Source of the DNA: Saxidomus purpurata
Taxonomy: Eukaryota > Mollusca > Bivalvia > Venerida > Veneridae
Reading direction: 5' to 3'
Length of the DNA stretch: 64,000 nt
NCBI GenBank assembly: GCA_022818135.1
Contig: JAFMSR010000013.1
Coordinates: 29,098,687 to 29,162,686 of the forward strand
The position numbers were made by a program, and so were the translations under genes. Within the stretch, counting starts at the first letter, position 1. Every line of letters starts with the position of its first letter. Below, in pieces: positions 35,498-48,371 of the stretch. The notes beneath the pieces were generated by a model, which did not search any database, was not told the DNA's origin, and saw nothing but the letters and a program-made list of their open reading frames with translations.

Positions 35498-38400
35498 TCA
35501 GTAGCAGGTTCCTCCATATTTGGGTGCTGGACAACTACATGTTGTTCTGAAGCTTCTACTAGAACAGCTTGCGACGGCAGTGCACGTTTCGTAACACCAA
35601 CCGCCATTTACTAAATTAATGTAAAATATTTATTCATTACAAAGTATTTTGCGCAAAATAGATATTTCAAGTCGGTTTAATAATAAGTTTACAATTCATA
35701 TTCTCTAAACATTAAGACTACCATTCGTGTACAATGTATATTTAAGAAATACATATATTACAATAAGTATAGCAAATTATAATGATGTAACTGGACGCTT
35801 TCTGTTATTTGTTAGTTTTAAGGAAGGAATTTTAAAGTACAAGTTTCTAATACCTGGACAGTGTCTGTTGTTAAAACAACTTACGGTTTCAGAAGGAGAT
35901 CCTACACACGGTTGTTTTCCAACAAAACTGAAACGCCGAATGCAGTCCCTTGACCTTGTCTTTGTTCCTGTATCACAAGTTTTAGAGCAACTACTCCATG
36001 GTTGCCATGTCCCCCATCCGACATGATCTATGCAAAATAATATATCTTATATAAAAAAAGATATAGTCATATAGTTGCACTAAAACAGCCCTGGTATAGT
36101 TATCACTTATCTGCCCACCAAGCTAGATGACAAATATACCCTTTATTAAAATTCTAAGGAGAATATTTTTTCTAACAGGGCTTGAACACATATTTGGCGG
36201 TAAAGAGAGAGAACTGTGCATAAAATTTGTGGGCAGATAATCAGAAAATAGATTAATGGTATCAAGAAAGGTAAATGGACTAAATGTCGGTCAAAGTTGA
36301 TCCCTATTTTATATTCAAATAAAACTACCACATTTTTCTTGTAACAGCGCTACAGTTCCATTTTATTCTTTCATCGTTATTTTTTCTAGATACCTTATGC
36401 ATCGACTTTGACAGGGAATGTAAACACCTTATACAGCACTTTACATCTCACAGCCAGTGGGATAGTGACAGTTTGCATGAACCACGCTTTGTACATGTAA
36501 CAATTACACTTTCTCTATCACTGAAGTAAATTTGAATACTGATATCTTACTACATGTCACACAAGATTTTGGGCAAGCTTTAGTTACAGTTGTGTCTTCG
36601 CATGCGTCAATATTAAAACGACCCAGTGTTGCACACAGCGCAGGATCTGAATCCGCGCATGCTGCCCCAGGAGACAGTGACTTTAGATGGAATATTTGTA
36701 CTGAAAAGGTAAAATTTCCGAAAATTCTAAATCATTTCATTTTCATAATTGGTTACCGCGATATTCTTTTAAATAAATTATATATAATGTATGAATGATC
36801 TAGAAACAATTTTTATGAAAAACTTTACAAAATACTAAAACTAAACAACAAAGGTCTTACAAGTTTATTTTAGACTAACATCACTCTTTAAAGCAATAAA
36901 AACATTTCGATATCTTCCTTCTGTTTACCTTTTGGGTTGCGGCTGCAGGCATTTATATTGCAATGGTCCGTTTTACAACACACCGAGCATGGATTTCCTG
37001 TCGTTCTTCTTTTCCCAATTAAGGATTGCAAACTAACAGGACGAACCCCACATTCCTAATATATTATTAAATATATATGTATATTATCTTAAATCAGTAT
37101 AAATCAAATTGACATGTATTGCATTTTTTTATGTACGAAATAACATTTCGTCAAAACGAAATAACATTTTGTCAAAACGAAATAATATTTCGTAAAAACG
37201 AAATATTATTTCGTTTCTACCAAATGTGTTTATTTCGCTTTTATCGAAATATCATTTCGTTTAAAAAAAATGTTATTTCGTTTTAACGAAATATTATTTT
37301 GTTTTAACGATATGTATTTCGTTTTTACGAAATGTTATCTCGTTTTTACGAATGCATTTCGTAATAATGAAATAACCTTTCGTTTAAACGAAATGATATT
37401 GCGTTTAAACGAAATAAAAAAATGTACTACATGTCACTTCACGGGCACCGTACAAATCTGTACTATAGTGCAATTTTGTAATGATTTCACTATTTCTAAG
37501 GGGTCATGACCAGGCTTTACAAAAATGATGCTCCATTACGTTTAAGATGCACTAAATGGCAATGCCAACTCTTCAACTATAGTTAGCACCTTCAGACAAT
37601 AATATTACAATTTCATCATAATGAATTTTTAGACAAAAGAACAAATATCACTCAGCAGAATACAAAATGAAGTAGAAAAAATGCTAACGAGACAAATACT
37701 CATTTCAAATATTTTCCAACTGTTTCCTGAAAAGAAGCATACTGTTTCATTGTAATTCACTTTTATTTCCGAGGCCTAACGACTTATTGACTGGATGCTA
37801 CATTAACAAGTGTTGTATTTGGTGATTTCAAATTCAAATAAAAAGTTTGGGTTGTCACATTCCATAGGTAATTAAATGTACTATAACTCGGCCTTCTTAT
37901 TTATTGTTCACAACAAACTTAGGATACTGGTTATGAAAAGACTTAAAAATTTTCCAGCATAAACAAGTCATGTCTCCTGACAATTAGCATTTGTCTCTGA
38001 AAAATATCTTGCAAAGAATCTACAAAATTAATGTTACATGTAATAACTTTTAAGCAATCTTCTGTCATTTTCACTATTTTCTGTTCTGATCTGACCAGTG
38101 AAAGCCTTTGTTTCTTGGTCCTTCGTTTTGTCCGCTTGTCACGTTTTAAGGACAAGCAAAGTTTTCCTTTTTACATTTTTGTTATTTTGTCGAAAGAGCG
38201 ATTACTAGTTTGTTATTTCTATGTTTTTGTTTTTAAGGCGGTTATCGAATGTCAGGTAGATGTATATCATTAATTTCAATATAAGATAGGAGATTGTTGT
38301 GTTACACTTGCAATTACACTTTCAAATTTTATGCGTGGATATAAACCGGAGGATAATGTACTCTATAAAAGGGAAAAACTTAAACTCATCACAGCCCTGA

Positions 38401-41400
38401 AAGACAGCTGATGCAACATTTAATGGACTTTAGATGAGACAAAAATAAATTGTTCAAGACACACTGATTGTAGTACAAATAAATGCGTTACCTTTTCATT
38501 AACACAGCCAAATCTGTACTTAACTTTTTGAAAAGTTGTGACCTTTTCAGAAACGCACACCTGAAAAATAAAATGTTTTGCCCATGTAATAAAAACTTAA
38601 TATGTCCATAAGACGAATCAATAGATGGCTCTTTAGGTACTACATAATGAATACATTATGAGAGACAACAAACATTTTGAGTATTATAAACAAGAGGTAT
38701 TTGTAAACATAAGTCACAAATGCTTCCTTAACCCTTTTGTGACATCTGACATTGGTGGCAATAACATCAGACATTTGGCCCTCTAAGTAGTTGAATAGCA
38801 GTTTAAGTGATCAAAATCGTGTTGAGCTTCACTTGTTATTCAAACCGAGGCCATGAAATTACATAGGGGTCATCAGCTGGTCATGGCCAACCTCACAAAC
38901 AAATTTGAAGAATATGTGCCAACGCGTTCTCTAGGTATTGATAATGGCATTATGGTCTTGAACGTGTGACATTTTCCTAATATAAATGTAAAATAAATTA
39001 CCTCGTTCATCGTACATTCTACAATATTCTTACATTCATTTGGAGTGTCCACAATGTCACAAGACAGACAACGAGGTGGCCTTGTTTTATTGCCTAGAAA
39101 AAATTGCTTTTCTATTAACTCACAGAAATGTGTACAGTCAAATAAACTTGAAACAGGTTTATCAAATATCTCGTTTGTGTAATATGTAAATTCATTCGGA
39201 GGAAATAACGTTCCTATTGAAGTTTAAAAGGATCATTTCGTAAACAGACGTTAGAATACCTAGCTGACATGTGTGCAGGTTGCAAAAATCCTCTTTGCAA
39301 GTTTTGGAACAGAAAGTGAATCCAGATGTCTCATTTCGTCTTTGAGGTTTCTGTTTAAATGATCAACATCATTTATTTTATATAACAATGTTCTATCAAA
39401 TTTGTTAAATCCAAAAGAAATCGGCATTTTAAGACGAAGATTCGAAAAAATATAGTAGAAATAGTCGAAGATATGCAATTATATGATTGTGTATCATCAT
39501 TATAGCGAACGATATGTACACTATAAATTATTATAAGAAAAAGCCTCATGTATGCCTTTATAACAATATGTTCATTTAACGAAGAAGGCGAAAGATGCCG
39601 ATAGAATTTGCTACTGAATAATTCATTACGTTTACACTGAGTCGAGTTAATGACAAACAGTGGCTAACTTGAGAAATGTTGTTAATGGTATCGTGTATCC
39701 TAAATACCGGAATGTATTTACAAACATGATCAATTTTTAAGCCATTTTCAGTACGTACCTCTGTGGTCTTATCATGTATCACATATGAATCAGGATACAG
39801 TAAAACCATCTATAAATCCATATACTTGTCACTTATACTGGTACAAAATTATACTAAAACATACATACTATCACCGTTGATAATAAATCCAAACTATAGC
39901 GAAAAGTTTCAATGACAATCTGGTGTTTTGTGCTTCACATAAGATATTTAACTGAGGGCTCTCTCTGGTAAATATATAAACATGAATTTCTCTGTAGTAA
40001 TTGTTCTGTCTTACAAGCTCTGATGTACATCCAGTTGTGTGCTTCACTTCGGCTGTTTGAAATCCATCTGCTCTTCCATAGCATGCCTATAATAATTTAC
40101 AAATCGCTTAGTATCTAACGACTTAATAATATATTCATCACCACGGTGTCAGATCCAATGGACATGACCAAGCCTGACCCTCATTACAAAATCATGTATA
40201 TAAAAAAGCAGCATGGAATCAGATACGATGTTCCTTCTTAGTGAAGTTACTTTTGTTTGGTTCCACCGGGAAACGATCTTTATCATGATAACACTGACCC
40301 ACCAGCCAATTTAAAAAGTCATATTTGACACTCATTGTTAAATGACACACACGCATAAGTTTGTTTATTTTTCAAGTACATTGGACGTTTCTATTCCCTA
40401 CAATAATCTAACTAAATATATCACCTCTCCAGCAGGGCACTCTGTTACATTGAAACATTCTTCATTGTTCTTTACATCAGTGCACGAATAACATAACAAT
40501 GCGTTTGTCCCTTGTAAAACAAAGAAACAATAAAACGTAACAGTAATTGTGTATTATAGAACACAACAAAGTATATAAGAGTTAAGTGGCAGTTAACATT
40601 ATTTTGTATACATGCAATGCAAATTTATAAATCAATAAACACGAGGTTTTTAAGCATTAACTTGCAAAGATCATACAACACGTGTCTAATTGAACATACA
40701 ATACGTACCTGCTTTTTTGTTGAATCTGTCCTCTGTATTAATCAGACATTTTGCATAAAATATTTATTTCTTTTATTAGGAATTAATTCCTTATATTTTT
40801 CCGACAATCTCCCATTTGTGCGTGGACTCATTTTTACTCATTTTTTTTGCAAATATCTAATGTTAGTTAAGACCCATTGAAGTTTGCTTGTGTCTTGAAA
40901 TTCGTCCCTGAGTTCTAGACACCTATCCACTGTAAGAAACTGCCAACTTTCTCATATAAAGAGACCTAGTCGGTAGCAGTCCTCGAACCCATGTCCCTCA
41001 ATATATGAGAGGTTACAGTGATTTCAAGTCAGCGACTCTAACCACTCGACGACGGAGGCGGAGAGTTGTCGTTTTCATTAACTATAATCTTTTCTAAATA
41101 GAAGGAAATTCAATAAAAAAAGATATCATATGACATCGTACTATCCTGTTCTGGAAGTTCAGACAAACTGATGTTACATTAGAAATGTCAGTAAGCATCA
41201 CATAGTTTTCAGTAGTGGAGGAGAGTTACGATAATAGCATAATCAGCATTTTAATTCCATCAGTAAATGATCAGAATAAAATTATCATAATACATTTAGT
41301 CATGGTGTTAAAATATGTTATATTTAATATGGTAAATGGGACAAATATCAAAGTAAAGTAGAAATTGTATTTATGATGTCATATTTTTCTTGATAAAATT

Positions 41401-42712
41401 TTAACATGATGACAACATATCATGAAGAGTTATCGCGTATATTTTCCAAGATTCAGATTTCAAATCAGTCATTACCATTTTGTCAAACTCTGAACGAGTG
41501 TATTATCCTTAAATGTTTTTAAAGAATGAAACAGATAATTATTCATTCACAAGAAAATAAATTGTGGTTCTAGTGGGAATTAAACTTACACCGAAAAGTG
41601 GCATGGAATTACAAAATCAGTGTTTTTGACCATTGCGCCACGAGTGTTACCATTGTGTTATATACAAATGCACTGCAACTGAAGTGCACTCAACTCGAGA
41701 TATCTTATTATGGGTCGCATAACTTAAAGAGGTCCTATGCCGAAGCCTCATTTGTCCACTTGCTGTATAGTTGTATTGAGATTACTCACTTGAATGTAAA
41801 TACACATGTTTTTCTCACATTTATCTACTACATTTAAAGGCTATAAAAGTAGGTAAAACTGTTTTATTATCTTCTCCTGCAAGTATGAGAACAAGCAAAT
41901 TTGTTAATTGTTTAAATTTAACTTGGCCAAAATTATAAGAGATTAAGCTGCTCCATAAATTGAAAATTCGGGGAACTTAGTATGTATCAAATTTATTAAT
42001 TGAAAAAGCCTGCGTGAGTTTATATACATGTGTACCAGTTTTGCTCCGCATATCGAAAGACTCTGATTTGAGAAAAAACATTTTCTAAAACGAAAACCGC
42101 CTGGTTAAACATTTGAGTAATTCAAGTACTATACAGTAACTGGCCACCACATTTCTGTATACATTGTGAACAAATAAACCAGGAATAACAATCCAATTAA
42201 CATTTACCTAACATCACCTTCAACCCCTCGCTCCCTGCCCGCGAAATGTAGATTGCGTTACGTGCCGCGTTGCGTTCCAATGTACAACTTTACCTTTGTA
42301 TCATGACACTACTATAAATTCTCAGTGACGAAAAGTTGTATATGAATACATTCGAGAGACCCAATGTTAACACTAGCTATGCAAGTAACTCAGAATTCTT
42401 TAAAATAATTATTATCATAAAAACTGGTTTAACTAGTCCACTCGAATATCTCCCGACTTTTATGGTACATTGTTGTATATCAATTTTGCAAATGGGACAA
42501 GTTTTCGGAACTTTGATAAAACTCAGACTGAGTAATATTATAATTATATGATGGATCGCCCAGTATATATTATTTTGCATTATCAATTGATGTAACCAAA
42601 CTTCTACATACGAAAATGTTTATCACTTACATTTAGACGCAGCAATGAGCACAGTAAACGTTAACACCCGAGTAACTGGAATGTGAAAACGAATAGAAAA
42701 GATTAAATTCAT
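35498..42712 (-). CDS. Secreted protein with two Ly-6/uPAR domains and thrombospondin type 1 repeats
   Basis: Nine exons join without phase conflict into 301 residues: 42631-42712, 40425-40510, 40015-40086, 39260-39350, 39002-39093, 38492-38560, 36929-37055, 35854-36027, 35498-35610. Residues 1-26 are a signal peptide (VLTFTVLIAA core). LU domain 1 (about 33-108) has ten Cys: CYSC, C46, C52, C58, C76 and the ending CSKTCKEDFCN. LU domain 2 (about 118-201) has CLSC and CCKTDHCN with twelve Cys. A TSP1 repeat (about 208-264) has W211/W214/W217, CSKTC, RSRDC and six Cys. The last exon (265-301, six Cys, ...CPAPKYGGTCY) looks like a shortened second TSP1. LU domains bind protein partners and TSP1 repeats bind matrix glycans; no GPI-anchor signal is seen, so it should be secreted. 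Each LU domain is split over three exons, as expected if they arose by duplication. The partner and role are unknown. Confidence 0.88.
37134..37412. repeat. Palindromic ACGAAAT/ATTTCGT array
   Basis: About 13 units of 20-23 bp built from ACGAAATAATATTTCGT-like palindromes. The left part reads mainly 'atttcgtcaaaacgaaat' and the right part 'atttcgttttaacgaaat', so the array is also roughly mirrored about 37200-37260. It lies in intron 6 of the LU-TSP1 gene, 80 bp upstream of the exon at 36929-37055. Confidence 0.85.
38690..38985. repeat. Dispersed repeat in LU-TSP1 intron 5
   Basis: Begins 'caagaggtatttgtaaacat' and contains 'aggggtcatcagctggtcat', phrasing typical of the dispersed repeats of this window. 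It sits between the exons at 38492-38560 and 39002-39093. Confidence 0.45.
40920..41062 (-). repeat. tRNA-derived SINE in LU-TSP1 intron 1
   Basis: On the minus strand the head reads 'tcgtcgagtggttagagtcg' (A box region) and 'gggttcgagg' (B box), close to a Ser/Leu-type tRNA, followed by a body with 'gactaggtctctttatatga'. The body recurs at 57605-57668. Not a working tRNA. Confidence 0.65.
41565..41650 (-). repeat. Possible tRNA-like SINE head
   Basis: Minus strand 'gtggcgcaatggtcaaaaac' and 'agtttaattccca' resemble Pol III A and B boxes 40 nt apart. In intron 1 of the LU-TSP1 gene. Weak. Confidence 0.3.
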
Positions 42713-42984
42713 ACCGTGAACATTTTCCTGACTGTTGGCCTCGTAGAGAAACTGTTTGCTTGGCCTACCTATTGTAAATACTTTCATAAAATGAACACAA
42801 TTTCAAAATTATTTTTCTTTTATTTTCTTTCTTTATCTTTTACATATGTATTTCCCATCTAAGTTTTATTTTCTCATGGATTTCTAAAATACAGTTACTG
42901 GTCTATTCAAGTAATCAAAACAAAGATCCTGTAAAGTAGGAATATGTTGGCTTTGTGAGCGGACATACTTAAATCTATGATCTT

Positions 42985-43880
42985 AAGTTGTGACCTTGAT
43001 CTTGAGGCGTGGCCAGATCATGGGTTCTGTACATAAATTTACAATGAATGAGGTAAACATTTAACCATAGTTTCATCAAAATTTCAAGGGGTTAAGGAAA
43101 TAAGAGCAGACACACATTTCAAAACTCAAACCTCTGACGTAAAGTTGTGACATTGACCTTGAGCCAGCATGACCGGCTCAAGGGGTCTGCACATCGTCTT
43201 GATTAGGTTAACATTTGACCTGAGTTTCTTTAAAATCTTTCAAGGGGTTAATGGCATATGGAGCGGAAGCGCATTTCAATACTCAAAGCTTTGACCTTTA
43301 TTTGTGACCATGACCTTGAACCAGCGTGACCGGATCATCTTTCAAGGGGTTAAGGACATATGTAGCAGACACGAATTTCACACCTTTACATTGAGCCAGC
43401 CTGACCGGCTCAAAGTTTCTGCGCATTGCCTTGATGAGGTGAACATTTATACCACAGTTTCATCAAACTCTTTCGAGGGGTTAAGAACAAATGGAGCGGA
43501 TACGCATATTTAGACTTAAACCTTTGCCTTTAAGTTGTGACCTTAACCTTCAGTCAGCCTGACCGGCTTATGGGTTCTGCACATTGCCTTAATAAGGTGG
43601 ACATTTGACCTTAAGGGGTTAAGGAGATATGGAGCGGACAGGAAACTCAAGACTAAAACCATTGCCCTTTAGTGTTATCTTGACATTGAGCCAGCGTGAC
43701 CGGCTTATGGGTTCTGCACATCGTCTTGATGAGGTGAACATCTGACTTGAGTTTCATCAAAATCGTTCAAGTTCAAGGTGTTAAGGAGATATGGAGCGGA
43801 CAGGAAATGTTACTGAACAACGGAAGGACGGACGGACACCATTCCATCCCCCTTACCCCGCTACGCGGCTGGGGATAAAA
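42985..43880. repeat. Tandem-unit dispersed repeat ending in 'cgctacgcggctggggataa'
   Basis: About five units of roughly 130-170 bp share 'gttgtgaccttgaccttgag', 'cagc(g/c)tgaccggctcatggg', 'ttctgcacatcgtcttgatg' and 'caaggggttaagg'. The end has 'ggacggacggacaccattcc'. It separates the LU-TSP1 gene from the C1q gene. Confidence 0.8.
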
Positions 43881-44214
43881 ATCGGGTATTTATTGTCAAT
43901 TCGATTAAATGCAAAATATTTCTCCTCGATACTTACCGTACATATTCCTTGATTCAACGTCACAATGCAGTCGTTTAACTATCGTGTCATTAGCAAGTTT
44001 TAGTAGTCTTCCTTGTACAAATTCAACTAATCATGGCAACGTAGTAAAGATAAGCAAATGTAGATAAGGAATATTGCAAATAAGTGTAGTAAATTAAAAT
44101 CCTGGTTTACTAAGTTCAAATATATTTATTTCACATCGACTGTAGCCTTACATAAACTCTATCCTGTAGCTGTACCAAAGTCACAATATCAATTTATCGC
44201 TACGATTGATTCGA

Positions 44215-44280
44215 ACATGCAACCTATGGGTTAAGAGCCAAGTTTGCCTGTTATTGTAGCCCGTCAGTCGATCCGTCTGT
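44215..44280 (-). repeat. tRNA-Lys-like SINE remnant
   Basis: Minus strand 'ttggctcttaacccatagg' and 'atgttcgaatcaatc' resemble the anticodon arm and T arm of a tRNA-Lys(CTT), but the acceptor pairing and A box are lost. Confidence 0.35.
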
Positions 44281-44900
44281 CTGTACATACCCAGTAGATA
44301 TTAGCGTGTTAAAATTTGTGTGCAACTTAGCAGTCTGGTGTTTGTTTGGGTTCATTATATTATTGCTGCGTTAAGGTTGTATTTGGGGGTTTTGTAGGGT
44401 GAAATTGTATGTGGGGTTAAACATTCAAAGAAAGATAAAACGGATAACTTCACAATTACGTGGGGTAACCGATGTGTAAACGTTGTCGGAAACGACTTTT
44501 ATGCAATAAGGTTATAAAGTTGCACTTTATTATGCAGTTTGGCAACAGTCACCTGAAAAAAGGCAGTCACCTGCAATCAGAAGTGCGTATTGTTACAATG
44601 TATGTCACAATCACTTTCAGATAGATACACCCTACTGAGCAGCCGATTGCCTTTAGAAGTCATGCTACAGATTCTCAAGACTGACTGCTTTACACAGGTA
44701 ACACTGCCCTTCTTGAGGCTAAAAAATATACATGTATGATTTCAAATGGTGCAGTTACACATAATTGTCTCTAACATTACAATTTTAGTATTACGAAAGT
44801 AACAGCCGAGTGTGTTTTCGCTGGATTGACATGTACAAAAGTAATGATAATGGCGGAGATGCAAGAAAACCAAATTATGCTTTGCATGTCTTCTAGAAGC

Positions 44901-44906
44901 TTTATT
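44901..44906 (-). terminator. Candidate poly(A) signal of C1q gene 1
   Basis: AATAAA on the minus strand about 390 nt past the stop. The same signal is found at the matching place downstream of C1q gene 2 (61443-61448). Confidence 0.5.
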
Positions 44907-45290
44907 TTATGAGAAGTTACATAAATATAATATAGCACGCTTGTCATAAGAGGGCTGGTTTATAAATATCAGTCCTATTGCCCATAACCCAATTCTTTTA
45001 CGCTTCTATTCAGTTCTAAGTAATAAAAGCCAAGAAACAGATATTAAATATTACTGTGTACATTGTAGATGCGTCAAATATCATATATATAATTATACAC
45101 TCACTGTGGATAGTACAAACGTTAGAATTTCATGTTACATGTATAACCAATTTCAAAAGCATGGAAATGTACATAGCGCTGATAAGATTTCTACATACGA
45201 CACGGAAACAAGTATTTATAGTCAGTCATGAAACACATGGAGAGAACCGATACATCCTGCAGGTCTGATAGATTAAATGCTCTGTCTTCT

Positions 45291-48200
45291 TTATAGTGCT
45301 CGGATTAGAACGCCAGAGAACATGTTCCAATAATTAGTAGAACTTTCAAGCAAAACAGGTCCCGAACTTGATCCAGATATCTTTATCTTTACATAATCAC
45401 CTTTATTGACAGGAAATACTGCATCATAACTGTAACAGGCTTCCCAACTTTTTCTCTGTATCCGGGATCTTTTAAAGGCGACTTCATTGGCAACAAAGGC
45501 AAAATCAATATACTTGCCGCCGTTCATACAGAACTGTGCCGTAAAAATATAAATGCCGGTAACTGTAACTGTAAATACGCCATTTTCATTGTTATAAGCG
45601 TCGCCTTGATTCAAGATGACTTCTGTGTAAATCATTACCTGACTGCTTCCAGGCAGTGAGAGAGATTTAGCAGTTCTGGCCGAGAAAACGACAACATCGC
45701 CCGTATGTTTCTCTGAAATTGCAAATAATTAGTATGGTACAAAGCTAAAAAGGTAAGAAAAGTGTTATGGATTTTTACGCTTTATACTCTCTTTTAATAT
45801 AGAGTTTTTGTAAGACATTTTAATGCGGAAAGTAGATTGTAAAACGCATGTGACATCACTTATCGCATATAGTTTAATATGTTAATCTTGATAGTAAACA
45901 ACACGAGTGTACAGGAAGCCATCTGTACACCGGTTGTACATAACGAATCAAAAGTTCTTGACCTAGTACTTTTTAATACACAAAGAGCTATATTTCTATA
46001 GCAAAAGTCGGAACAAGCCCAAAGCAGGATAGGACTATAGTGATAAAAGTGGTCGTGGATAGATTTACAAGAGAAGACACGGAATTTTTGTTGAACAAGT
46101 TTTTTTTTAGATATTCGATAAATGTAACACGAATTTAATTTGTTATAAATGGATCTAATTTTCAGGAGACGCAAAAACGGTTCAAATACTAGTAACGGAA
46201 ATCATTGGTACGGTATATCAATGGAGTTTTAAATCGAGCGTTTTTCAAAACAAAGTGGCGGGCATCAGCATAATTTCTTCCAAGATATTATGACGTAACA
46301 GAATAAAACAAAATCAGATAATAGAGTCTATGTAAACGTTGTCGTCAAATTTATCAAGTTAACTGGACATCTGTCAGAAGAATTTAGGTTTACAATTTAA
46401 TTAAGAAATAATAAATGCCTCCCTGTATTTTATCGTTGAATAAAATATAGTCAGGAATTTGGACGCGTATTAATTCAATCACGAGTGCGTAGCACGAGTG
46501 ATTTAATTATTCGCATCCAAATGACTGACTATATTTTGTTCAACGATATAATATAGGGAACAATTTATTATTTCGATTCTAACACGTTATTTTCTTTGAA
46601 AACAAGCCGAACTTTATTTAACGCGTAGTAGTACATCATTGTAACCTTAAAACGCGAGATACGATTGGACGCGTCTGTTTACATACGTCACGTCGTTACG
46701 TCATTTAAGGCACGTCGTCCTTGGAAAAACGTGCTGTATTTTATCGTAAAATAAAATACAGGCTTTTCCCTATATGCTTATATAGGAAAAGTAGCCGCTT
46801 GTGTTAGAATTCATATTTGTTTATTTCCCCACGTAAATAAAGTACAGTTTTGGATGCGCTCAAACACTATATTTTTTGCGCTAGAAATCCATGTAAAATG
46901 TGAGCATACATGTACCAAACAAATACGAAAAAGGTGCAATGCAGGTACTTTCATTACATACAAATGAAGTTTTTATTGACCGCTCAAAATAGAATTTAGC
47001 GGTTTTCTCGTATAAACTACTAAAGAAATCAAATAAGGTATATCAGAAAACTGTGCTAACTCAAAATTTACCTTCTTTCCTTCTGCGATACAATACAAAA
47101 TCTAAAACAGAATCGGACCTTATTACTTCGGCTTATAGTGTTGACTTCTCTGTCATCAGAATACTGGCATTTAAGCAAGCAGACTAGGGAGTAACAAAAT
47201 ATGCCTGGAGCTTTTGTTGCAGTATAATAAACAAAGTTTTATATTCAATTCAATTCAATTCAAATAGTTTATTGCATTAAACATATAATTGTATGCTTAT
47301 AGCAAAAAAACATGATTGCATATATACAGACGACATGAATTTTCAAGGAGTATAAACGACTGGATTCATTCGACGGAATTGACAGCAGGTTTCATTCTCT
47401 ACATAAGTTAGCAAAATATAAATATTTCGATAAACCTTTAACAACTGTTTTTGAATCTGACATTAATAAATTGGTAAATTTCTGTACTGTAGGCCACGTA
47501 TAATAGTAGTGTTTCAAATGTTTCTTTCTTAAATCCTTGTTCTTAGTACATAAAAGCAAAATGTGATACTCATTTTCTATTTGTCCAGAGTTGCAGTTTT
47601 TACAAATTCTTTCATTCCTTGGCATATCTGTATATCTACCATTTTCAATAGCCAAGTCATGAGACGAAGTTCGAAATCTTGTTAAAGCAACTCTAAATTT
47701 TTTATCTTTTATAAAATCTAGATATTTTTCAAACTCAAAATTATGTTTCAAGATACTATATGTTTCTAAACGTCGTGAGTTATTAATAGATCCATACCAA
47801 CTTTGATAAAACATATCAACTGTTATTTGATTTATAACATTATAAATTGATATTTGGTTTCCCTAATTGTGTACACTCATGTACTTCTCGGTGAAATGAA
47901 AGCTGTTTTATTGAAAATAAATATCACAGCAATAAACATTTCAAACCTTTGAAAATCGGCCTACACTAAATAACATATACATTCTAACATGGACTTAATA
48001 CCTCAATAAGCAAGAATAACAACTAACAAACCTGTAAGTTGTTTTGACAAAGCTTCCGTATTATCTCTCAACTTAGTTAGCTCATCGTTCACCTTGTCTT
48101 TTGACTCTTGAACAACAGTCACTACTCTTTGAATACTTGTTTCATTCATGTCCGTTATTGACTTTTCCCACTTTTCCCTTTCTGCTTTCAGGTCGGCAAG

Positions 48201-48371
48201 TGTTTCTTTTGTGTTATCGCGGATGATTTCCATTTCTTTCTTCATATTTTGTACCGATAAATCAAGCCTGATCATTTTCTCTAACAGTTTCTCTTCGTAA
48301 TGGAACTTTGAGCACTGAGGCTCAAACACCATTCCGTGTATTTGCAGTAAAACTAAAACGATTGTTTTCAT
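45291..48371 (-). CDS. Secreted coiled-coil C1q-domain protein (gene 1)
   Basis: Two exons, 48032-48371 and 45291-45712, join in phase (donor CAG|GTTTGT, acceptor TTTCAG|AG) to give 253 residues. Residues 1 to about 20 (MKTIVLVLLQIHGMVF) are a signal peptide. Residues about 30-112 are a heptad-rich coiled coil (KMIRLDLSVQNMKKEMEI, LADLKAEREKWEKS). Residues about 118-252 are a C1q domain: VVVFSARTAK, NGVFTVTVTGIYIFTAQF, DYVKIKISG and the closing FSGVLI. There are no collagen repeats, so it is of the C1q-like type common in bivalves, where such proteins trimerise and act as secreted recognition lectins. The start at 48371 was chosen because an acceptor (GATTTTCAG) lies 8 nt upstream and would remove the earlier ATGs. 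The intron carries a LINE and a foldback element. A paralogue lies at 61820-62241 on the same strand. Confidence 0.9.
46421..46558. mobile_element. Foldback/MITE hairpin in C1q gene 1 intron
   Basis: Nearly the whole 138 bp folds on itself: CCCTGTATTTTATCGTTGAA..ATATAGTC on the left against GACTATATTTTGTTCAACGA..ATAGGG on the right, meeting at 'cacgagtgcgtagcacgagtg'. A related short palindrome, CTGTATTTTATCGTAAAATA.., sits at 46734-46761, so the element may extend to about 46765. Confidence 0.75.
47245..47870 (-). pseudogene. 5'-truncated LINE in C1q gene 1 intron
   Basis: A 140-residue open stretch (47392-47814) has FRVALTRFRTSSHDLAIENG, RYTDMPRNERICKNCNSGQI and ENEYHILLLCTKNKDLRKKH. The CxxC...H...C pattern is the zinc-binding C-terminus found in many animal non-LTR retrotransposons. 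The 3' end on the minus strand is 'ctatttgaattgaattgaat', a short tandem tail as in CR1/L2-type elements. Only the 3' end is present, as usual for LINE copies. The frame is still open, so the insertion may be fairly young. Confidence 0.8.
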
